From Butyricicoccus_A sp963601915 (GTDB lineage: Bacteria > Bacillota > Clostridia > Oscillospirales > Butyricicoccaceae), in the NCBI GenBank assembly GCA_963601915.1, contig CAVCGL010000003.1:62001-126000 (forward strand): DNA of 64,000 nucleotides. Direction: 5' to 3'. The notes beneath the pieces were generated by a model. It did no database searches, was not told where the DNA came from, and was given only the letters and a program-made list of their open reading frames with translations. The translations under genes were made by a program, and so were the position numbers. Positions 33,301-41,930 of the stretch are shown one piece after another. Every line of letters starts with the position of its first letter. Position 1 is the stretch's first letter.

Positions 33301-34067
33301 CCTGCCAGATAGCGGTTGTATGCATCCAGTACCATCTGATCGTCAATCTTGCTCTCGTCGATTTCGGTCAGGAACGTGGTGTGACGACAGTGGTCAGACC
33401 AATAGGTGTCGATCATGCGCACTTCGGTGATGGTCGGGTCACGCTTTTCCTCGCCTGCGAAATAGCTCTGTAAGAACTGCAAGTCATCCAGCTCCATGGC
33501 CAGACCCAGACTGGTGCGCATCTGCTCCAGCGCCTCGGTATCCATGGAAATAAAGCCCTCTACGGTGTCAACCTGTGTCGGGATGGCATAGTTTGCTTCC
33601 AGCGTCTCCGGCTTGTCCGCAGAAGCCTCGCGGGAATCAACCGGATTGATGAGATAGCCGCGGATCTTGTCCATCTCTTCGTCGGTCAGCTTGCCGCCCA
33701 GCACATAGATGTGGGCTGCTGCTACCTTCGGACGCTCTCCCTGTGTCATCAGCTGAATACACTGTGCGCAGGAGTCGGAGCGCTGGTCGTACTGACCAGG
33801 CAGTGGTTCTACCGCGAGAATGCGGTAATCGCCCTCCGGCATCGGATACTGTTCATCGTAGCAATCATCTACCATCGGCTCAGAGAACACGATGTTTTTC
33901 GCCTTTGCATAGGTCTCCGCATCAATACCTTCCACATCGTAGCGGCACAGCTCACGCACATAGGTGAGTGCTGGGATCTCCAGCAGTTCACGAATGCTGC
34001 TGCACAGCGACTGGGATGCACTGTCGAAACCACTGCGTTTTTCCGTATAGCATCTTAATACTGCCAT
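30336..34067 (-). CDS. purL: Phosphoribosylformylglycinamidine synthase (large, single-chain PurL)
   Basis: A 1243-residue enzyme of purine synthesis that turns FGAR plus glutamine and ATP into FGAM. It is the long form combining an N-terminal PurS-like region, two AIRS-type ATP-binding synthetase halves and a C-terminal glutaminase, as in gamma-proteobacteria and many Clostridia, not the three-gene PurSQL of Bacillus. Visible motifs: SDHCRHTTFLTEI, MFKNETHNHPTEIEPFGGAATC, GSSKSHTTESLE, DFGAGGVSVAIGEL, GGKDSMSGTYDD, and in the glutaminase PVFPGTNCEYDTAKA, MILPGGFSGGDEPDG, MLGICNGFQ (nucleophile Cys) and a C-terminal H...E. Start at ATG 34067. A promoter lies at 34146-34174. Confidence 0.97.
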   Translation of the reverse strand: MAVLRCYTEKRSGFDSASQSLCSSIRELLEIPALTYVRELCRYDVEGIDAETYAKAKNIVFSEPMVDDCYDEQYPMPEGDYRILAVEPLPGQYDQRSDSCAQCIQLMTQGERPKVAAAHIYVLGGKLTDEEMDKIRGYLINPVDSREASADKPETLEANYAIPTQVDTVEGFISMDTEALEQMRTSLGLAMELDDLQFLQSYFAGEEKRDPTITEVRMIDTYWSDHCRHTTFLTEIDESKIDDQMVLDAYNRYLAGRVEVYGEEKAAKRPVTLMDIGTIAGKVLKKRGCLPNLDESEEINACSIRINATVDGKKEPWLLMFKNETHNHPTEIEPFGGAATCLGGAIRDPLSGRSYVYQAMRVTGAGDPTVPLNETLEHKLPQRKLCTTAAAGYSSYGNQIGLATGLVHEIYHPGYVAKRMEIGAVVGAAPIENVIREVPDPGDIVILLGGRTGRDGCGGATGSSKSHTTESLETCGAEVQKGNPPEERKIQRLFRNPEATRMIRRCNDFGAGGVSVAIGELADGLDINLNAVPKKYDGLDGTELAISESQERMAVVVAKENVDKFIQMANEENIEATVVATVTDTNRLRMTWNGNTIVDVSRDFLNTNGASKHTKAHVSPLPTPSIEVPTEGANLKEKILNLSSKLNICLERGLTERFDGSIGASSVFMPYGGKNQLTPTQVMAATLPTAGQCSTASVMGFGFDPYYMEQNPYLGASSSVIESMARLVAAGCDYNTAYLTFQEYFEHLNRDPEKFGTPLAALLGAYDAQIMLGRAAIGGKDSMSGTYDDMHVPPTLVSFAIAPEEADNLVSPEFKQAGHPVYFLDATYFMDGSPDYAAIRNTWETVQALIARGKVAASWALSAGGIAEGIVKMSVGNDIGFTFAPTFTPDGLFLKNYGGILIEATEELENMPLWLIGMTTDKPEIDAFGEIIPLSDLKQSLEGTLESVFSTRADASDDKLVKPVYTERNTKAPAVKTARPAAVIPVFPGTNCEYDTAKAVETAGGEAKIVVVRNLSHDALMRSAEELEQAIRGSQMMILPGGFSGGDEPDGSGKFIASFLRAPAIKDAVHDLLNNRDGLMLGICNGFQALIKLGLVPYGEIRDLDDTCPTLTYNLIGRHQSRYVQTRVASVKSPWLSSCEVGDVHSIAISHGEGRFVAPQAEIDRLVANGQVAFQYVDFNGEPSMDIAFNPNGSMCAIEGITSPDGRVLGKMGHTERYTKYVGQNIFGEKYQPIFENGVKYFK

Positions 34068-34100
34068 GTTGCACCTCGAATTACCATAGTATCGTCAAAC

Positions 34101-34174
34101 ATCGTTTGCAAAAAGTTTTGCAAATCTTACAATAGATATTTTTATCATACCGTTTTTTTCTTTTGTTTTCAATG
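34101..34174 (-). promoter_or_regulatory. Promoter of purL with tandem TTTGCAAA sites
   Basis: On the minus strand, TTGAAA (34169-34174), a 17-base spacer and TATGAT (34146-34151). Downstream, at 34105-34127, two copies of the palindrome TTTGCAAA lie about one helical turn apart, a possible operator in the leader. They do not look like a classical PurR box. Confidence 0.5.
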
Positions 34175-34275
34175 CTCTTGCGCGAAAACGACAGGATTTT
34201 GTGAGATTCAACCAAATTTTCACAGCAATGTATGCGCTTTCCTGCACACTGTCCGCCCGTACAGACACAAAAAAG

Positions 34276-34305
34276 CTCCATTCGGCTTTGATTTGCCGAA
34301 TGGAG
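34276..34305 (-). terminator. Terminator of the HtrA gene
   Basis: CTCCATTCGGC pairs with GCCGAATGGAG; on the minus strand it is followed by seven T. Confidence 0.85.
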
Positions 34306-34320
34306 CAAAAAGAAGCAATT

Positions 34321-35835
34321 TTACGGGATGGTATAGCCGTATCCGTAGCTGCCGTATGGGTTGGTGCTGCCGCCGTCCTGGCTGCCGCTCTGGCCGCTGC
34401 TGTTGTCTTCCGAAGAAGAGCTGTCGCTGCTGGAGGAAGAGGTCGTGCCGCTCAGCGTAGACTGGTCAATCAGCTTCACGGTGACTTCCTTGGTGCTGCC
34501 GTCACGATAGATCGTCAGCTTCATTGTGTCGCCCACCTGCAGCTCGTTCTTGACCTCGTTGATGTCGGTCATGCTGGTGATGTCCTTGCCGTTGACACCG
34601 GTAATAATATCGCCCGCCTGAATGCCCTGCTGATAGGCATCGGAAGACGGATCGACGCTGGATACATAGACGCCCTGCGGCAGGTTGAAATAGCTTGCAC
34701 GCGTCGAGTCAATGTCGTAGCCGCTGATGCCGATCGCCGGTCGGCCGGTCACATGACCATTGGCAATCAGCTCATCGACAACTTCCTTTACTGTCGTCAT
34801 CGGAATGGCAAAGCCCATACCTTCAATCGACGCGCTGTCCGAGGACGAAGCGCTGAGCTTGGAATTGGTGATGCCGATGACCTGACCGGCAGAGTTGATG
34901 AGCGCACCGCCGGAGTTGCCCGGGTTAATTGCGGTATCCGTCTGAATCAAGGTCATCACGCGATCATTGATCGTGACATTTCGATTGATAGCAGAGATAA
35001 AACCGCCGGTAAAGCTGTTCTGATACTCCAAGCCGCCAGGAGAGCCAATCGCAAACGCGCGGTCACCGACCTGCAAGCTGTCCGAATCACCGAATTCTGC
35101 CGCCGTCAGACCCGTAGCATCAATTTTGAGCACAGCAAGGTCGGTCTGCTCATCCGTGCCGATCAGCTTGGCTGTGTAGCTCTTTTCGTCGCTCAAAACG
35201 ACTTTATACATGTCGCCGCCCTCGACAACATGATTGTTCGTGATAATATAGCCATCTTCACTCATGATAACGCCGGAACCGGAGGATTCTGTTCCCTGCT
35301 GCACGGAGTCCACGACAATCGCAACAATGGACGGAGAAACCTTCTGATAGACATCCGAATAGCTCGCCATATCCTCGCTGGTGCTACTCAGCTGTACCTT
35401 GGTGGTATTGGACGACGTGCCGCTTCCCGTATCCGTCGAGCTGCTGGAAGAGCTGCTCAGCGTCGGCAGAGAAATATGTCCGTTTGCCGCCCAGCCGCCG
35501 CCAAAGGCGAGTGCTCCGACAACAACGACAGCTGCCACCGGCTTCCACGGGAACTTCTTTTTCGGTCCCTTCGGCTTTTTCGGGCCATTGCCGCCCGGTT
35601 TCTTGCCGCCGCTCCACTGCTCATACGCATTGTTGTGCGGAGGTGGCGGCGTGCTGCCGCCGTTTCCCATATCCGAAAAACCGGTATGCTCAGAAGTATT
35701 GTTATTCTGTGTATATGCTGCACCGGCGTTCTGATAGCCTGCACCCTTTTCCTCCTCTGCGCCGCGTACCGGCGTCTGGAACGGTGTCGTCTGTTCCGGT
35801 GCTTCGTTTTCATGATTGTTGCGGAACTCGTCCAT
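34321..35835 (-). CDS. htrA: HtrA/DegP-like membrane-anchored serine protease with PDZ domain
   Basis: A 504-residue protease. ATG 35835 follows AAGGAGG. A cytoplasmic tail (1-70, rich in Asn, Gly, Pro) precedes a single membrane helix (VAAVVVVGALAFGGGWAA, near 80). The trypsin-like domain shows the triad: His in IITNNHVVEGGD, Asp in QTDLAVLKIDA, Ser in INPGNSGGALIN. A PDZ domain follows (GVYVSSVDPSSDAYQQGIQAGDIITGVNG; quoted in part), and the end is a Ser/Gly-rich tail. HtrA proteins degrade or refold misfolded exported proteins outside the membrane. It lies next to a two-component system of the kind that often senses envelope state, but each has its own terminator. Confidence 0.93.
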   Translation of the reverse strand: MDEFRNNHENEAPEQTTPFQTPVRGAEEEKGAGYQNAGAAYTQNNNTSEHTGFSDMGNGGSTPPPPHNNAYEQWSGGKKPGGNGPKKPKGPKKKFPWKPVAAVVVVGALAFGGGWAANGHISLPTLSSSSSSSTDTGSGTSSNTTKVQLSSTSEDMASYSDVYQKVSPSIVAIVVDSVQQGTESSGSGVIMSEDGYIITNNHVVEGGDMYKVVLSDEKSYTAKLIGTDEQTDLAVLKIDATGLTAAEFGDSDSLQVGDRAFAIGSPGGLEYQNSFTGGFISAINRNVTINDRVMTLIQTDTAINPGNSGGALINSAGQVIGITNSKLSASSSDSASIEGMGFAIPMTTVKEVVDELIANGHVTGRPAIGISGYDIDSTRASYFNLPQGVYVSSVDPSSDAYQQGIQAGDIITGVNGKDITSMTDINEVKNELQVGDTMKLTIYRDGSTKEVTVKLIDQSTLSGTTSSSSSDSSSSEDNSSGQSGSQDGGSTNPYGSYGYGYTIP

Positions 35836-36031
35836 GCCTATATCCTCCTTCAAGTATCAGGTCATACTGTTCTTTCTTTTATGTGCTTCATTGTACGCCT
35901 ATAATATGATGATTCCTTGTTTGCAATGTTAATTTTCTGTGAATCTACATATTTACAAATATTTTACGCAAATACTCCTGTCCAGTGCTGGTTTTTCTGT
36001 GTTTTTTCTGTGATTTTGTGTGAAACGTGTG

Positions 36032-36068
36032 AAAAAGCACCAGAACCGGATTGTTCCGATTCTGGCGC
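36032..36068 (-). terminator. Terminator of the two-component operon
   Basis: GCGCCAGAATCGGA pairs imperfectly with TCCGGTTCTGGTGC on the minus strand, followed by a T run. Confidence 0.85.
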
Positions 36069-36074
36069 CTCGTC

Positions 36075-37556
36075 TTACAGCTCTGATTTTTTATTCACTC
36101 TGTCCTTGATTTCCGCCATTGGCTTTTTCTCTGCCATCGGCATCGTAAACATAAATTCCGTCTCTCCGCCGGACGAGCGGACGGAAATATCACCGCCATG
36201 CATGTTGACGATGGATTTTACCAGATACAGACCCAGACCCGCGCCGGTCTTATCGCGGCTGCGGCTGCGGTCTACCTTGTAGAATCGCTCGAATACATGC
36301 GGCAAGTCTTCCTGCGGAATTTCCGAGCCGGTGTTGCGGATGAGGAATTGGCTCATCGTGCCTTCCTGCTCCGCGCGAATGGTCAGCTTGCCGCCCTCAT
36401 TGACGAATTTTACCGCATTGTCTACCAAATTATAAATCACGCGGTAAATATGGTCTCCGTCTCCGTATACTATCAGCGAGTCCGCCATTTCTACGTCCAT
36501 ATCGAGATGTTTCTCGTTGATTTGGTTTTCAAAGCTGATGAGCACACGCGCCACCATTTCAATCAGGTCGAACGGTGCCGGTGTGATAATCAGCTCACCC
36601 GCCTGAATTTTGGCAGCATCCAGCATACGCATGACCAAGCGGGACAGCCGTCCAACCTCTTCCGAAATAATTTTTAAGTATTGGCTGTGCTTTTCCGGCG
36701 GAATGGTGCCGTCCAGCATACCATCGACAAAGCCGCGAATTGACGTCATCGGCGTTTTCAGCTCATGCGAAACATTCGCCACAAAGCCGCGGCTGAGTTC
36801 TTCCTGCTGCTGCAGCGATGTCGCCATATTATTAAAGCTGACTGCCAGCTCGTCGATCTCATCGCAGTTATTGTTCTCAGACACGCGCACATCAAATTCA
36901 CCGTGCCCGAATTTCTTCGCCGCAGAAACCAATCCCTTGAGCGGACGCGTGAGCATATCCGACAGGAACCAGCTGATAATCATGGTCAGCACGAGCGTGA
37001 CGCAGACAATGAGAAAATAGCTCTTCATGATATTGCGCATCAAATCCGTGGTAGAAGTCGCCGGAGATGCCGCAATGACAAGTGCTACGATATTGCCGGA
37101 TGCATCTTTACAGGTTGTTCCTGCAATAAAATAATTTTCGGAAAACAGTCCGCTCGCATTGCCGGAAACAAAAAACGAGCCGTCCTTGCGGGTTTTTTGT
37201 ATCAGCTGGCTGCTGATGGTCTCCGGCACTTTTCCGTCAAACATGTCATCGCCCTGCGGGCTGGAATATGCCTCTACCTTGCCGTTGGCATCGGTCAGCA
37301 TGACGGCGCAGCCGCTGACTGCCGCCTGCTGATCGAGATATTTATCCAAAAACATATCATAGTCTTTGTCTTGGAACAAATCCAAATTGTTTTTGACAAT
37401 ATCATCAATGTAATTGACGGTCGTCTCCAGCTGATCCTGCTTTTCCTGCACGGAATATCGGCTGATCTGTGCCATGAACATGCCGCCCGCAAACGTAAAG
37501 CTGACGAGAATCAGCATGGCAAAGCAGATATAATTTTTGATAAAAATGTTTTTCAT
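36075..37556 (-). CDS. Membrane sensor histidine kinase (PhoR/WalK-like, HAMP)
   Basis: A 493-residue sensor kinase. Residues 8-30 are a first membrane helix; a 130-residue extracytoplasmic sensor region follows (about 32-165), then a second helix (YFLIVCVTLVLTMIISWFL) and a HAMP domain (TRPLKGLVSAAKKFGHGEFD). The kinase core has H-box FVANVSHELKTPMTSIRGF (phospho-His), N-box YNLVDNAVKFV, G1 KTGAGLGLYLVKSI and a final G-rich lid. It signals to the adjacent response regulator; its ATG overlaps that gene's TGA (ATGA), so the two are coupled. The inducing signal is unknown; HtrA next door suggests envelope stress (inference). Confidence 0.93.
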   Translation of the reverse strand: MKNIFIKNYICFAMLILVSFTFAGGMFMAQISRYSVQEKQDQLETTVNYIDDIVKNNLDLFQDKDYDMFLDKYLDQQAAVSGCAVMLTDANGKVEAYSSPQGDDMFDGKVPETISSQLIQKTRKDGSFFVSGNASGLFSENYFIAGTTCKDASGNIVALVIAASPATSTTDLMRNIMKSYFLIVCVTLVLTMIISWFLSDMLTRPLKGLVSAAKKFGHGEFDVRVSENNNCDEIDELAVSFNNMATSLQQQEELSRGFVANVSHELKTPMTSIRGFVDGMLDGTIPPEKHSQYLKIISEEVGRLSRLVMRMLDAAKIQAGELIITPAPFDLIEMVARVLISFENQINEKHLDMDVEMADSLIVYGDGDHIYRVIYNLVDNAVKFVNEGGKLTIRAEQEGTMSQFLIRNTGSEIPQEDLPHVFERFYKVDRSRSRDKTGAGLGLYLVKSIVNMHGGDISVRSSGGETEFMFTMPMAEKKPMAEIKDRVNKKSEL

Positions 37557-38233
37557 CAGTCTCTGGTCTCGAACTTATAGCCAACGCCCCATACTGTCTT
37601 GAGATCCCACTTGTCGCTGACGCCTTCCAGTTTTTCGCGCAGACGCTTGACATGGACATCGACTGTACGCGTATCGCCAAAGTAATCAAATCCCCAGACA
37701 TCATCCAACAGCTGTGCGCGCGTAAACACGCGGTTCGGATTGGATGCAAGGAAATACAGCAGTTCAATTTCCTTCGGCGGCGCATCGACGCGCTTGCCGT
37801 CTACAATCAGGTCATACGCCTGCTTGTCCACCGTCAGCTTGTCAAACGAAATCTTGCCGCTGTCCTCCGGTGCCAATCGGCGGAAAATCGCACGCACGCG
37901 GGCAATGACCTCGCGCATCTCCAGCGGCTTGACGATGTAATCATCTGCGCCCATTTCCAGACCATTGACCTTGTCAAAGGTTTCGCCCTTGGCGGTCATG
38001 ATGATAATCGGCACCTTGCTCTCCTTGCGGATGATCTTGCACACCTGCCAGCCGTCCATAATCGGCATCATGACATCGAGCAGAATCATGTCCGGATTGA
38101 TTTTACGCCAAAGCTCGACACCCTCTTCTCCGTTTGCCGCCTCGGTGATTTCGTAGCCCTCGCGCTCCAAATACAGGCGCAGCAGCTCGCGAATATTGCC
38201 GTCATCTTCTACAATCAAAATTTTCTTGCTCAT
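37556..38233 (-). CDS. OmpR/PhoB-family response regulator
   Basis: A 225-residue two-domain regulator. The receiver domain has ILIVEDDGNIREL (acid pair), LLDVMMPIMDG (phospho-acceptor Asp near 53), IIMTAKGE (Thr) and DDYIVKPLE (Lys). The C-terminal winged-helix DNA-binding domain includes LTPPKEIELLYFLASNP-like sequence (here APPKEIELLYFLASN), VFTRAQLLDDVWGFDYFGDTRTVDVHVKRLR (partly quoted) and ends VWGVGYKFE. Upon phosphorylation by the downstream kinase it should dimerise on direct repeats. It is the first gene of the pair, with AGGAGG before the ATG. Confidence 0.95.
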   Translation of the reverse strand: MSKKILIVEDDGNIRELLRLYLEREGYEITEAANGEEGVELWRKINPDMILLDVMMPIMDGWQVCKIIRKESKVPIIIMTAKGETFDKVNGLEMGADDYIVKPLEMREVIARVRAIFRRLAPEDSGKISFDKLTVDKQAYDLIVDGKRVDAPPKEIELLYFLASNPNRVFTRAQLLDDVWGFDYFGDTRTVDVHVKRLREKLEGVSDKWDLKTVWGVGYKFETRD

Positions 38234-38352
38234 ATTTGACCTCCTGTGTTCTTGGAGTTTTTCATTCTTTGTCAGTCATATTTCCTTTATTATACGGCAT
38301 TTGTCAATGCAATTCATTACATTTCTGTAAAACTATGCAAAAAAGACACAAA

Positions 38353-38378
38353 AAAATTCCGGCAAAAGCCGGAATTTT
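38353..38378 (-). terminator. Terminator of the DUF4015 gene (end of the rnf transcript)
   Basis: AAAATTCCGGC/GCCGGAATTTT stem with a 4-base loop, and on the minus strand a T run. Confidence 0.85.
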
Positions 38379-38391
38379 CCAGTGTATGCGG

Positions 38392-39729
38392 TTATTCTTC
38401 GTCAGAATCATACGATGTATCGTCATAGGAATCGGAGCTGGAATCGCTGGAATCCTCTTCATCCGAATCATCTGAGTCGTAAGAACGGCGGGAGCTGCGA
38501 GAGCTGCTGACCGTTTCTTCCTCGTCACTGTCATCCTCGCTGTAGCTAGAAGAAGAACGACGGCTCGTCGTTTGATCGCTGCCGTCATATGACTTGGCAG
38601 TCTTGTCTCCGCCGAACACGGCAATGGCCGCATCCGTCGCATTGACCGCGTTAATCACGGCATCATCCGTGTATTCCGTCCAGTCCGTCATGCGGGTAAA
38701 GATCGGAACAACCTGTGCCTTCGGCGCCGTTTTCTGCACGCTCTTGATGACAGACTTCGCGCTGTCAGAACCTACCGGCACATAGACGCGGCTCGCCGTA
38801 CCAAGCAGCTTCTTCACGCTGCCGAGCTTGATTCCGTCCTCTGTCGCGGTCTCCGACTGCGCGACAAGCTCGGATGCATCGGATGCCGTCAAGCTGATGC
38901 CGATCTTGTCTCCAACCGTGTCCTGCATCTCCTGCATCACAGCCAACAGCGCGGCGGACTGGCTCTCCGGCTCATCCGTAAACGCAATGCGGTCGATGTG
39001 TCCGCGCAGCGGGAATGTAAACGAATCCAACAGAATTTCATCGCAGCCGGCATTTACAGCACTCTGCGCGATGTCACACAGATACGTGACAACATCCGGA
39101 TTGGTCGGATCCAGCCAATGAGCGCTGTTGTAATCGCTCCATCTGCCGCCATTTTGATACTGCATGGACAGATCCGAATTCTGCTTGGATGCCGCTTCGT
39201 CTTGGAAGCAGTAAATGCGTCCCACGACATGTACGCCGTTTTTGTTCAGCTTCTTGATGGTCTGCGCCAGCTTCTTGGCGTTTTTCTCCTGCAGCTCCTC
39301 GACATCGGATACTGCATCGGTCTCGACCGGGAGATTGAGCTTTCCCTCATCGTCCTTGATGTTGACGATGACCGTATTGAGCTTTCCAGCTTCCGCCAGC
39401 TGGATCAGCTGTTCCGCCGTATCCGCGTCCGACAAATCGGTGGCAGAGAGCATGGCGCCGCGTAGGGCTTTGCTGGACGTTTTCTTTGATGTCTTGACCG
39501 GCTGGGCACTGCCGCTGCCGCTTCCTGCCGCGGTTTTCTTTGGCTGGTTTGCATTCTGTTCCATCGCAAGGATGCCGTAGCGGTCTACGACATGTGCGCC
39601 GTTCTCGTCAAAAGACAGACACTGGAAAACCAGAAAGACGCCCACGAATACAACCAGCGCTGCCACAATCAAGGCAGCTGCCACCGTGCGGCGGATGCGG
39701 GAATGACTGTGTTTGCTGTTGTGATTCAT
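38392..39729 (-). CDS. Putative glycoside hydrolase (DUF4015) with membrane anchor and acidic Ser-rich tail
   Basis: A 445-residue protein. A basic start (MNHNSKHSHSRIRR) and one membrane helix (VAAALIVAALVVFVGVFLVF) anchor it. A Ser/Lys-rich spacer leads to the DUF4015 TIM-barrel-like region (about 90-365), with LNTVIVNIKDDEGKLNLP, GVHVVGRIYCFQDE, AHWLDPTNPDVVTYLCDIA and CDEILLDSFTFP, where conserved Asp and Glu fit a hydrolase site. The last 75 residues are a low-complexity run of Ser, Asp, Glu, Arg and Tyr. Substrate unknown. The start is 43 bases after rnfB with no terminator between, so it may be read from the rnf operon. Confidence 0.8.
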   Translation of the reverse strand: MNHNSKHSHSRIRRTVAAALIVAALVVFVGVFLVFQCLSFDENGAHVVDRYGILAMEQNANQPKKTAAGSGSGSAQPVKTSKKTSSKALRGAMLSATDLSDADTAEQLIQLAEAGKLNTVIVNIKDDEGKLNLPVETDAVSDVEELQEKNAKKLAQTIKKLNKNGVHVVGRIYCFQDEAASKQNSDLSMQYQNGGRWSDYNSAHWLDPTNPDVVTYLCDIAQSAVNAGCDEILLDSFTFPLRGHIDRIAFTDEPESQSAALLAVMQEMQDTVGDKIGISLTASDASELVAQSETATEDGIKLGSVKKLLGTASRVYVPVGSDSAKSVIKSVQKTAPKAQVVPIFTRMTDWTEYTDDAVINAVNATDAAIAVFGGDKTAKSYDGSDQTTSRRSSSSYSEDDSDEEETVSSSRSSRRSYDSDDSDEEDSSDSSSDSYDDTSYDSDEE

Positions 39730-39772
39730 GAGCGTCTCCTTCTTGTTTCAAAAATTCAGAGCAGAAGCGATA

Positions 39773-40699
39773 TTACTTCTCTTCTGTCTCAGCCTTTGCA
39801 GCTGCTTCCTCAGCAGCCTTCTTAGCAGCGGCAGCCTTTTCTGCTGCTGCCTTCCTGGCAGCGGCCTGCTTTGCCTTGATCTCAGCAAGCTCCTTGACCT
39901 TCTCCGGGGTGTTCCACGGCTCGATGATGTGGCGCGGGCAAGCCTTTGCACACATCTGGCACTTCTTGCACTTGGTGTAGTCAATAACCGGCAGGTTGCC
40001 TTCCATGGTGATTGCACCGAACTTACAGGTCTTTGCACACAGACCGCAGCCGATACAGCCAACCTTACAAGCATCCATAACTTCCTTGCCCTTCGCCTTG
40101 GAGGAGCAGTCGATACGGATCGGGTTTGCCTGCGGAACCAGAGAAATGATATGCTTCGGGCAAGCGGATACACACTTGGAACATGCAGCACACTTGTCTT
40201 CGTCTACCTTTGCCGCGCCGTCTACGACATGAATGGCATCGAACGGGCAAGCCTTCTCACAGGTGCCCAGACCCAGACAAGCAAATGCGCAGTCCTTGAA
40301 GCCGTTCGCTACGCGGATTGCACCGAGGCAGTCGGTGATGCCCTCGTACTGTGCACGGTTCTTGACGTTCTCGCAAGTACCGGAGCAGTGTACATGAGCT
40401 ACCATCTTTTCGCTCTCGGTTACTTCTACGCCGAGAACTGCTGCGATCTTTTCTGCTGCTGCTGCGCCGCCGACCGGGCAGCCGTTAACCGGTGCCTTGC
40501 CTTCAACAATTGCAGTTGCCAGACCGTTACAGCCCGGGTAACCACAGCCGCCGCAGTTTGCGCCCGGCAGGCACTCCTGTACCGCCGGAATACGCTCATC
40601 GACCTCGACCGCAAAGATCTTGGATGCGAATGCAAGGACCAGGCCAAAGAGAAGACCCATGATGCCCAGTGCCAGCACTGCATAAACAATCGTCATCAT
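39773..40699 (-). CDS. rnfB: Rnf electron transport complex subunit B
   Basis: A 308-residue iron-sulfur protein, last of the six rnf genes. Residues 1-25 are a membrane anchor (MMTIVYAVLALGIMGLLFG). A 4Fe-4S motif follows (CLPGANCGGCGYPGC), then a ferredoxin part with multiple CxxCxxCxxxCP motifs (CLGLGTCEKACP, CAACSKCVSACP, CIGCGLCAKTC, CKKCQMCAKACP). The C-terminus is a charged Ala/Lys/Glu-rich helix of about 40 residues. RnfB takes electrons from reduced ferredoxin into the complex. The ATG has GGAGTG 10 bases upstream. It overlaps nothing and lies 34 bases from rnfA. Confidence 0.96.
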   Translation of the reverse strand: MMTIVYAVLALGIMGLLFGLVLAFASKIFAVEVDERIPAVQECLPGANCGGCGYPGCNGLATAIVEGKAPVNGCPVGGAAAAEKIAAVLGVEVTESEKMVAHVHCSGTCENVKNRAQYEGITDCLGAIRVANGFKDCAFACLGLGTCEKACPFDAIHVVDGAAKVDEDKCAACSKCVSACPKHIISLVPQANPIRIDCSSKAKGKEVMDACKVGCIGCGLCAKTCKFGAITMEGNLPVIDYTKCKKCQMCAKACPRHIIEPWNTPEKVKELAEIKAKQAAARKAAAEKAAAAKKAAEEAAAKAETEEK

Positions 40700-40733
40700 T
40701 TGTTATTCACTCCTTATTCTTCGACAGTCGGGT

Positions 40734-41321
40734 TTACCAAATCTTCATGCCGCTGAAGCCAAGGAATGCCATTGCCATCAGAGAAGCGGAAACCAGTGCA
40801 ATCGGGAAGCCCTCAAAGCACTTCGGGCAATCTGCGGATGCAGTGAGACGCTCACGGATGGAAGCGAACAGCACGATGGACAGCGTGAAGCCGATGCCGC
40901 CGGTGATGCCGTAGACAACGGACTCAATGAAGTTGTAGCTGTTCTGTACGTTCTGCAGTGCGACACCCAGAACGGCACAGTTGGTGGTAATCAGCGGAAG
41001 GAATACGCCCAGCGCCTGATACAGCGCCGGCATAGACTTCATCATGAACATCTCAACGAACTGTACGAGGGTTGCGATGACCAGAATGAATGCGACTGTC
41101 TGCATAAATTCCAGACCCAGCGGAACCAGAATAAAGGTATTGATAAGATATGTAACTGCGGAAGCCAGACCCATAACGAAGGTTACGGCCATGCCCATGC
41201 CAACAGCAGTGTCAATCTTCTTGGATACGCCGAAGAACGGGCAGCAGCCAAGGAACTGGGACATGATGAAGTTGTTAATCAGAATCGCACCAAGCGAAAT
41301 GGATAAAATAGATGTCAGCAT
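40734..41321 (-). CDS. rnfA: Rnf electron transport complex subunit A
   Basis: A 195-residue integral membrane subunit with six helices, homologous to RnfA and NqrE. Typical segments: INNFIMSQFLGCCPFFGVSK near the start and ITTNCAVLGVALQN in the middle; each half carries a Cys on the membrane axis that holds the shared intramembrane iron centre with RnfE in known Rnf structures. The start ATG follows AAAGGAG. It is the fifth gene of rnfCDGEAB. Confidence 0.97.
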   Translation of the reverse strand: MLTSILSISLGAILINNFIMSQFLGCCPFFGVSKKIDTAVGMGMAVTFVMGLASAVTYLINTFILVPLGLEFMQTVAFILVIATLVQFVEMFMMKSMPALYQALGVFLPLITTNCAVLGVALQNVQNSYNFIESVVYGITGGIGFTLSIVLFASIRERLTASADCPKCFEGFPIALVSASLMAMAFLGFSGMKIW

Positions 41322-41327
41322 GATGCA

Positions 41328-41918
41328 TTATTCTCCTTTCTTCAGCAGCTTCTGCATAACAGCGATGATGCAGCCGAGGGTCAGGAATGCGCCTGCCGGC
41401 AGGATCATAATGGTAGCCGGCTGGCTGAATACGGTGATTGCACCGCCGCCGATGGTACCAGCGCCCAGCAGCTCACGGACAACGGACATCAGGATCAGAG
41501 CGAAGGTAAAGCCGAGACCCATAACGAGGCCGTCCACTGCGGATGCACCAACGGAATTCTTGGATGCAAAGGACTCTGCACGGCCAAGAATAATACAGTT
41601 AACTACGATCAGCGGGATAAAGGTACCCAGGGATGCCGACAGAGACGGGATAAACGCCTGAAGCAGCAGGTCAACCATGGTTACGAAGCCCGCGATAACG
41701 GTGATGTATGCTGCGATACGAACCTTGCTCGGGATAATCTTACGCAGCAGGGAAATTACGATATTGGAACAAATCAGTACGGCTGTAGCGGACAGGCCCA
41801 TGCCGACACCGTTTGTCAAGGAAGTCGTGGTTGCCAGCGTCGGGCACATGCCGATCAGCTGAACCAGTACCGGGTTATTGGTAACCAGGCCTTCCTTCAG
41901 ACTTTTTGTAAAACTCAT
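41328..41918 (-). CDS. rnfE: Rnf electron transport complex subunit E
   Basis: A 196-residue membrane subunit with six helices, homologous to NqrD and to RnfA. Typical segments: NPVLVQLIGMCPTLATTTSL near the start and PLIVVNCIILGRAESFASKN in the middle, with the pair of Cys residues that complete the intramembrane iron site with RnfA. GGAGG lies upstream of the ATG, and only 6 bases separate it from rnfA. Confidence 0.97.
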   Translation of the reverse strand: MSFTKSLKEGLVTNNPVLVQLIGMCPTLATTTSLTNGVGMGLSATAVLICSNIVISLLRKIIPSKVRIAAYITVIAGFVTMVDLLLQAFIPSLSASLGTFIPLIVVNCIILGRAESFASKNSVGASAVDGLVMGLGFTFALILMSVVRELLGAGTIGGGAITVFSQPATIMILPAGAFLTLGCIIAVMQKLLKKGE

Positions 41919-41930
41919 GTTTAGGCCTCC

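Noticed and set aside
30150..33473. A 1107-codon open frame on the plus strand
   Set aside because: It is the mirror of purL. Its translation is a mixture of Cys, Arg, Gln and His without motifs and it has no ribosome site; it arises from the GC-rich codon pattern of the real gene.
38281..38320. Promoter TTGACA...TATAAT upstream of the response regulator
   Set aside because: Both boxes are present on the minus strand but only 7 bases apart, which is not functional spacing; the real promoter remains unclear.
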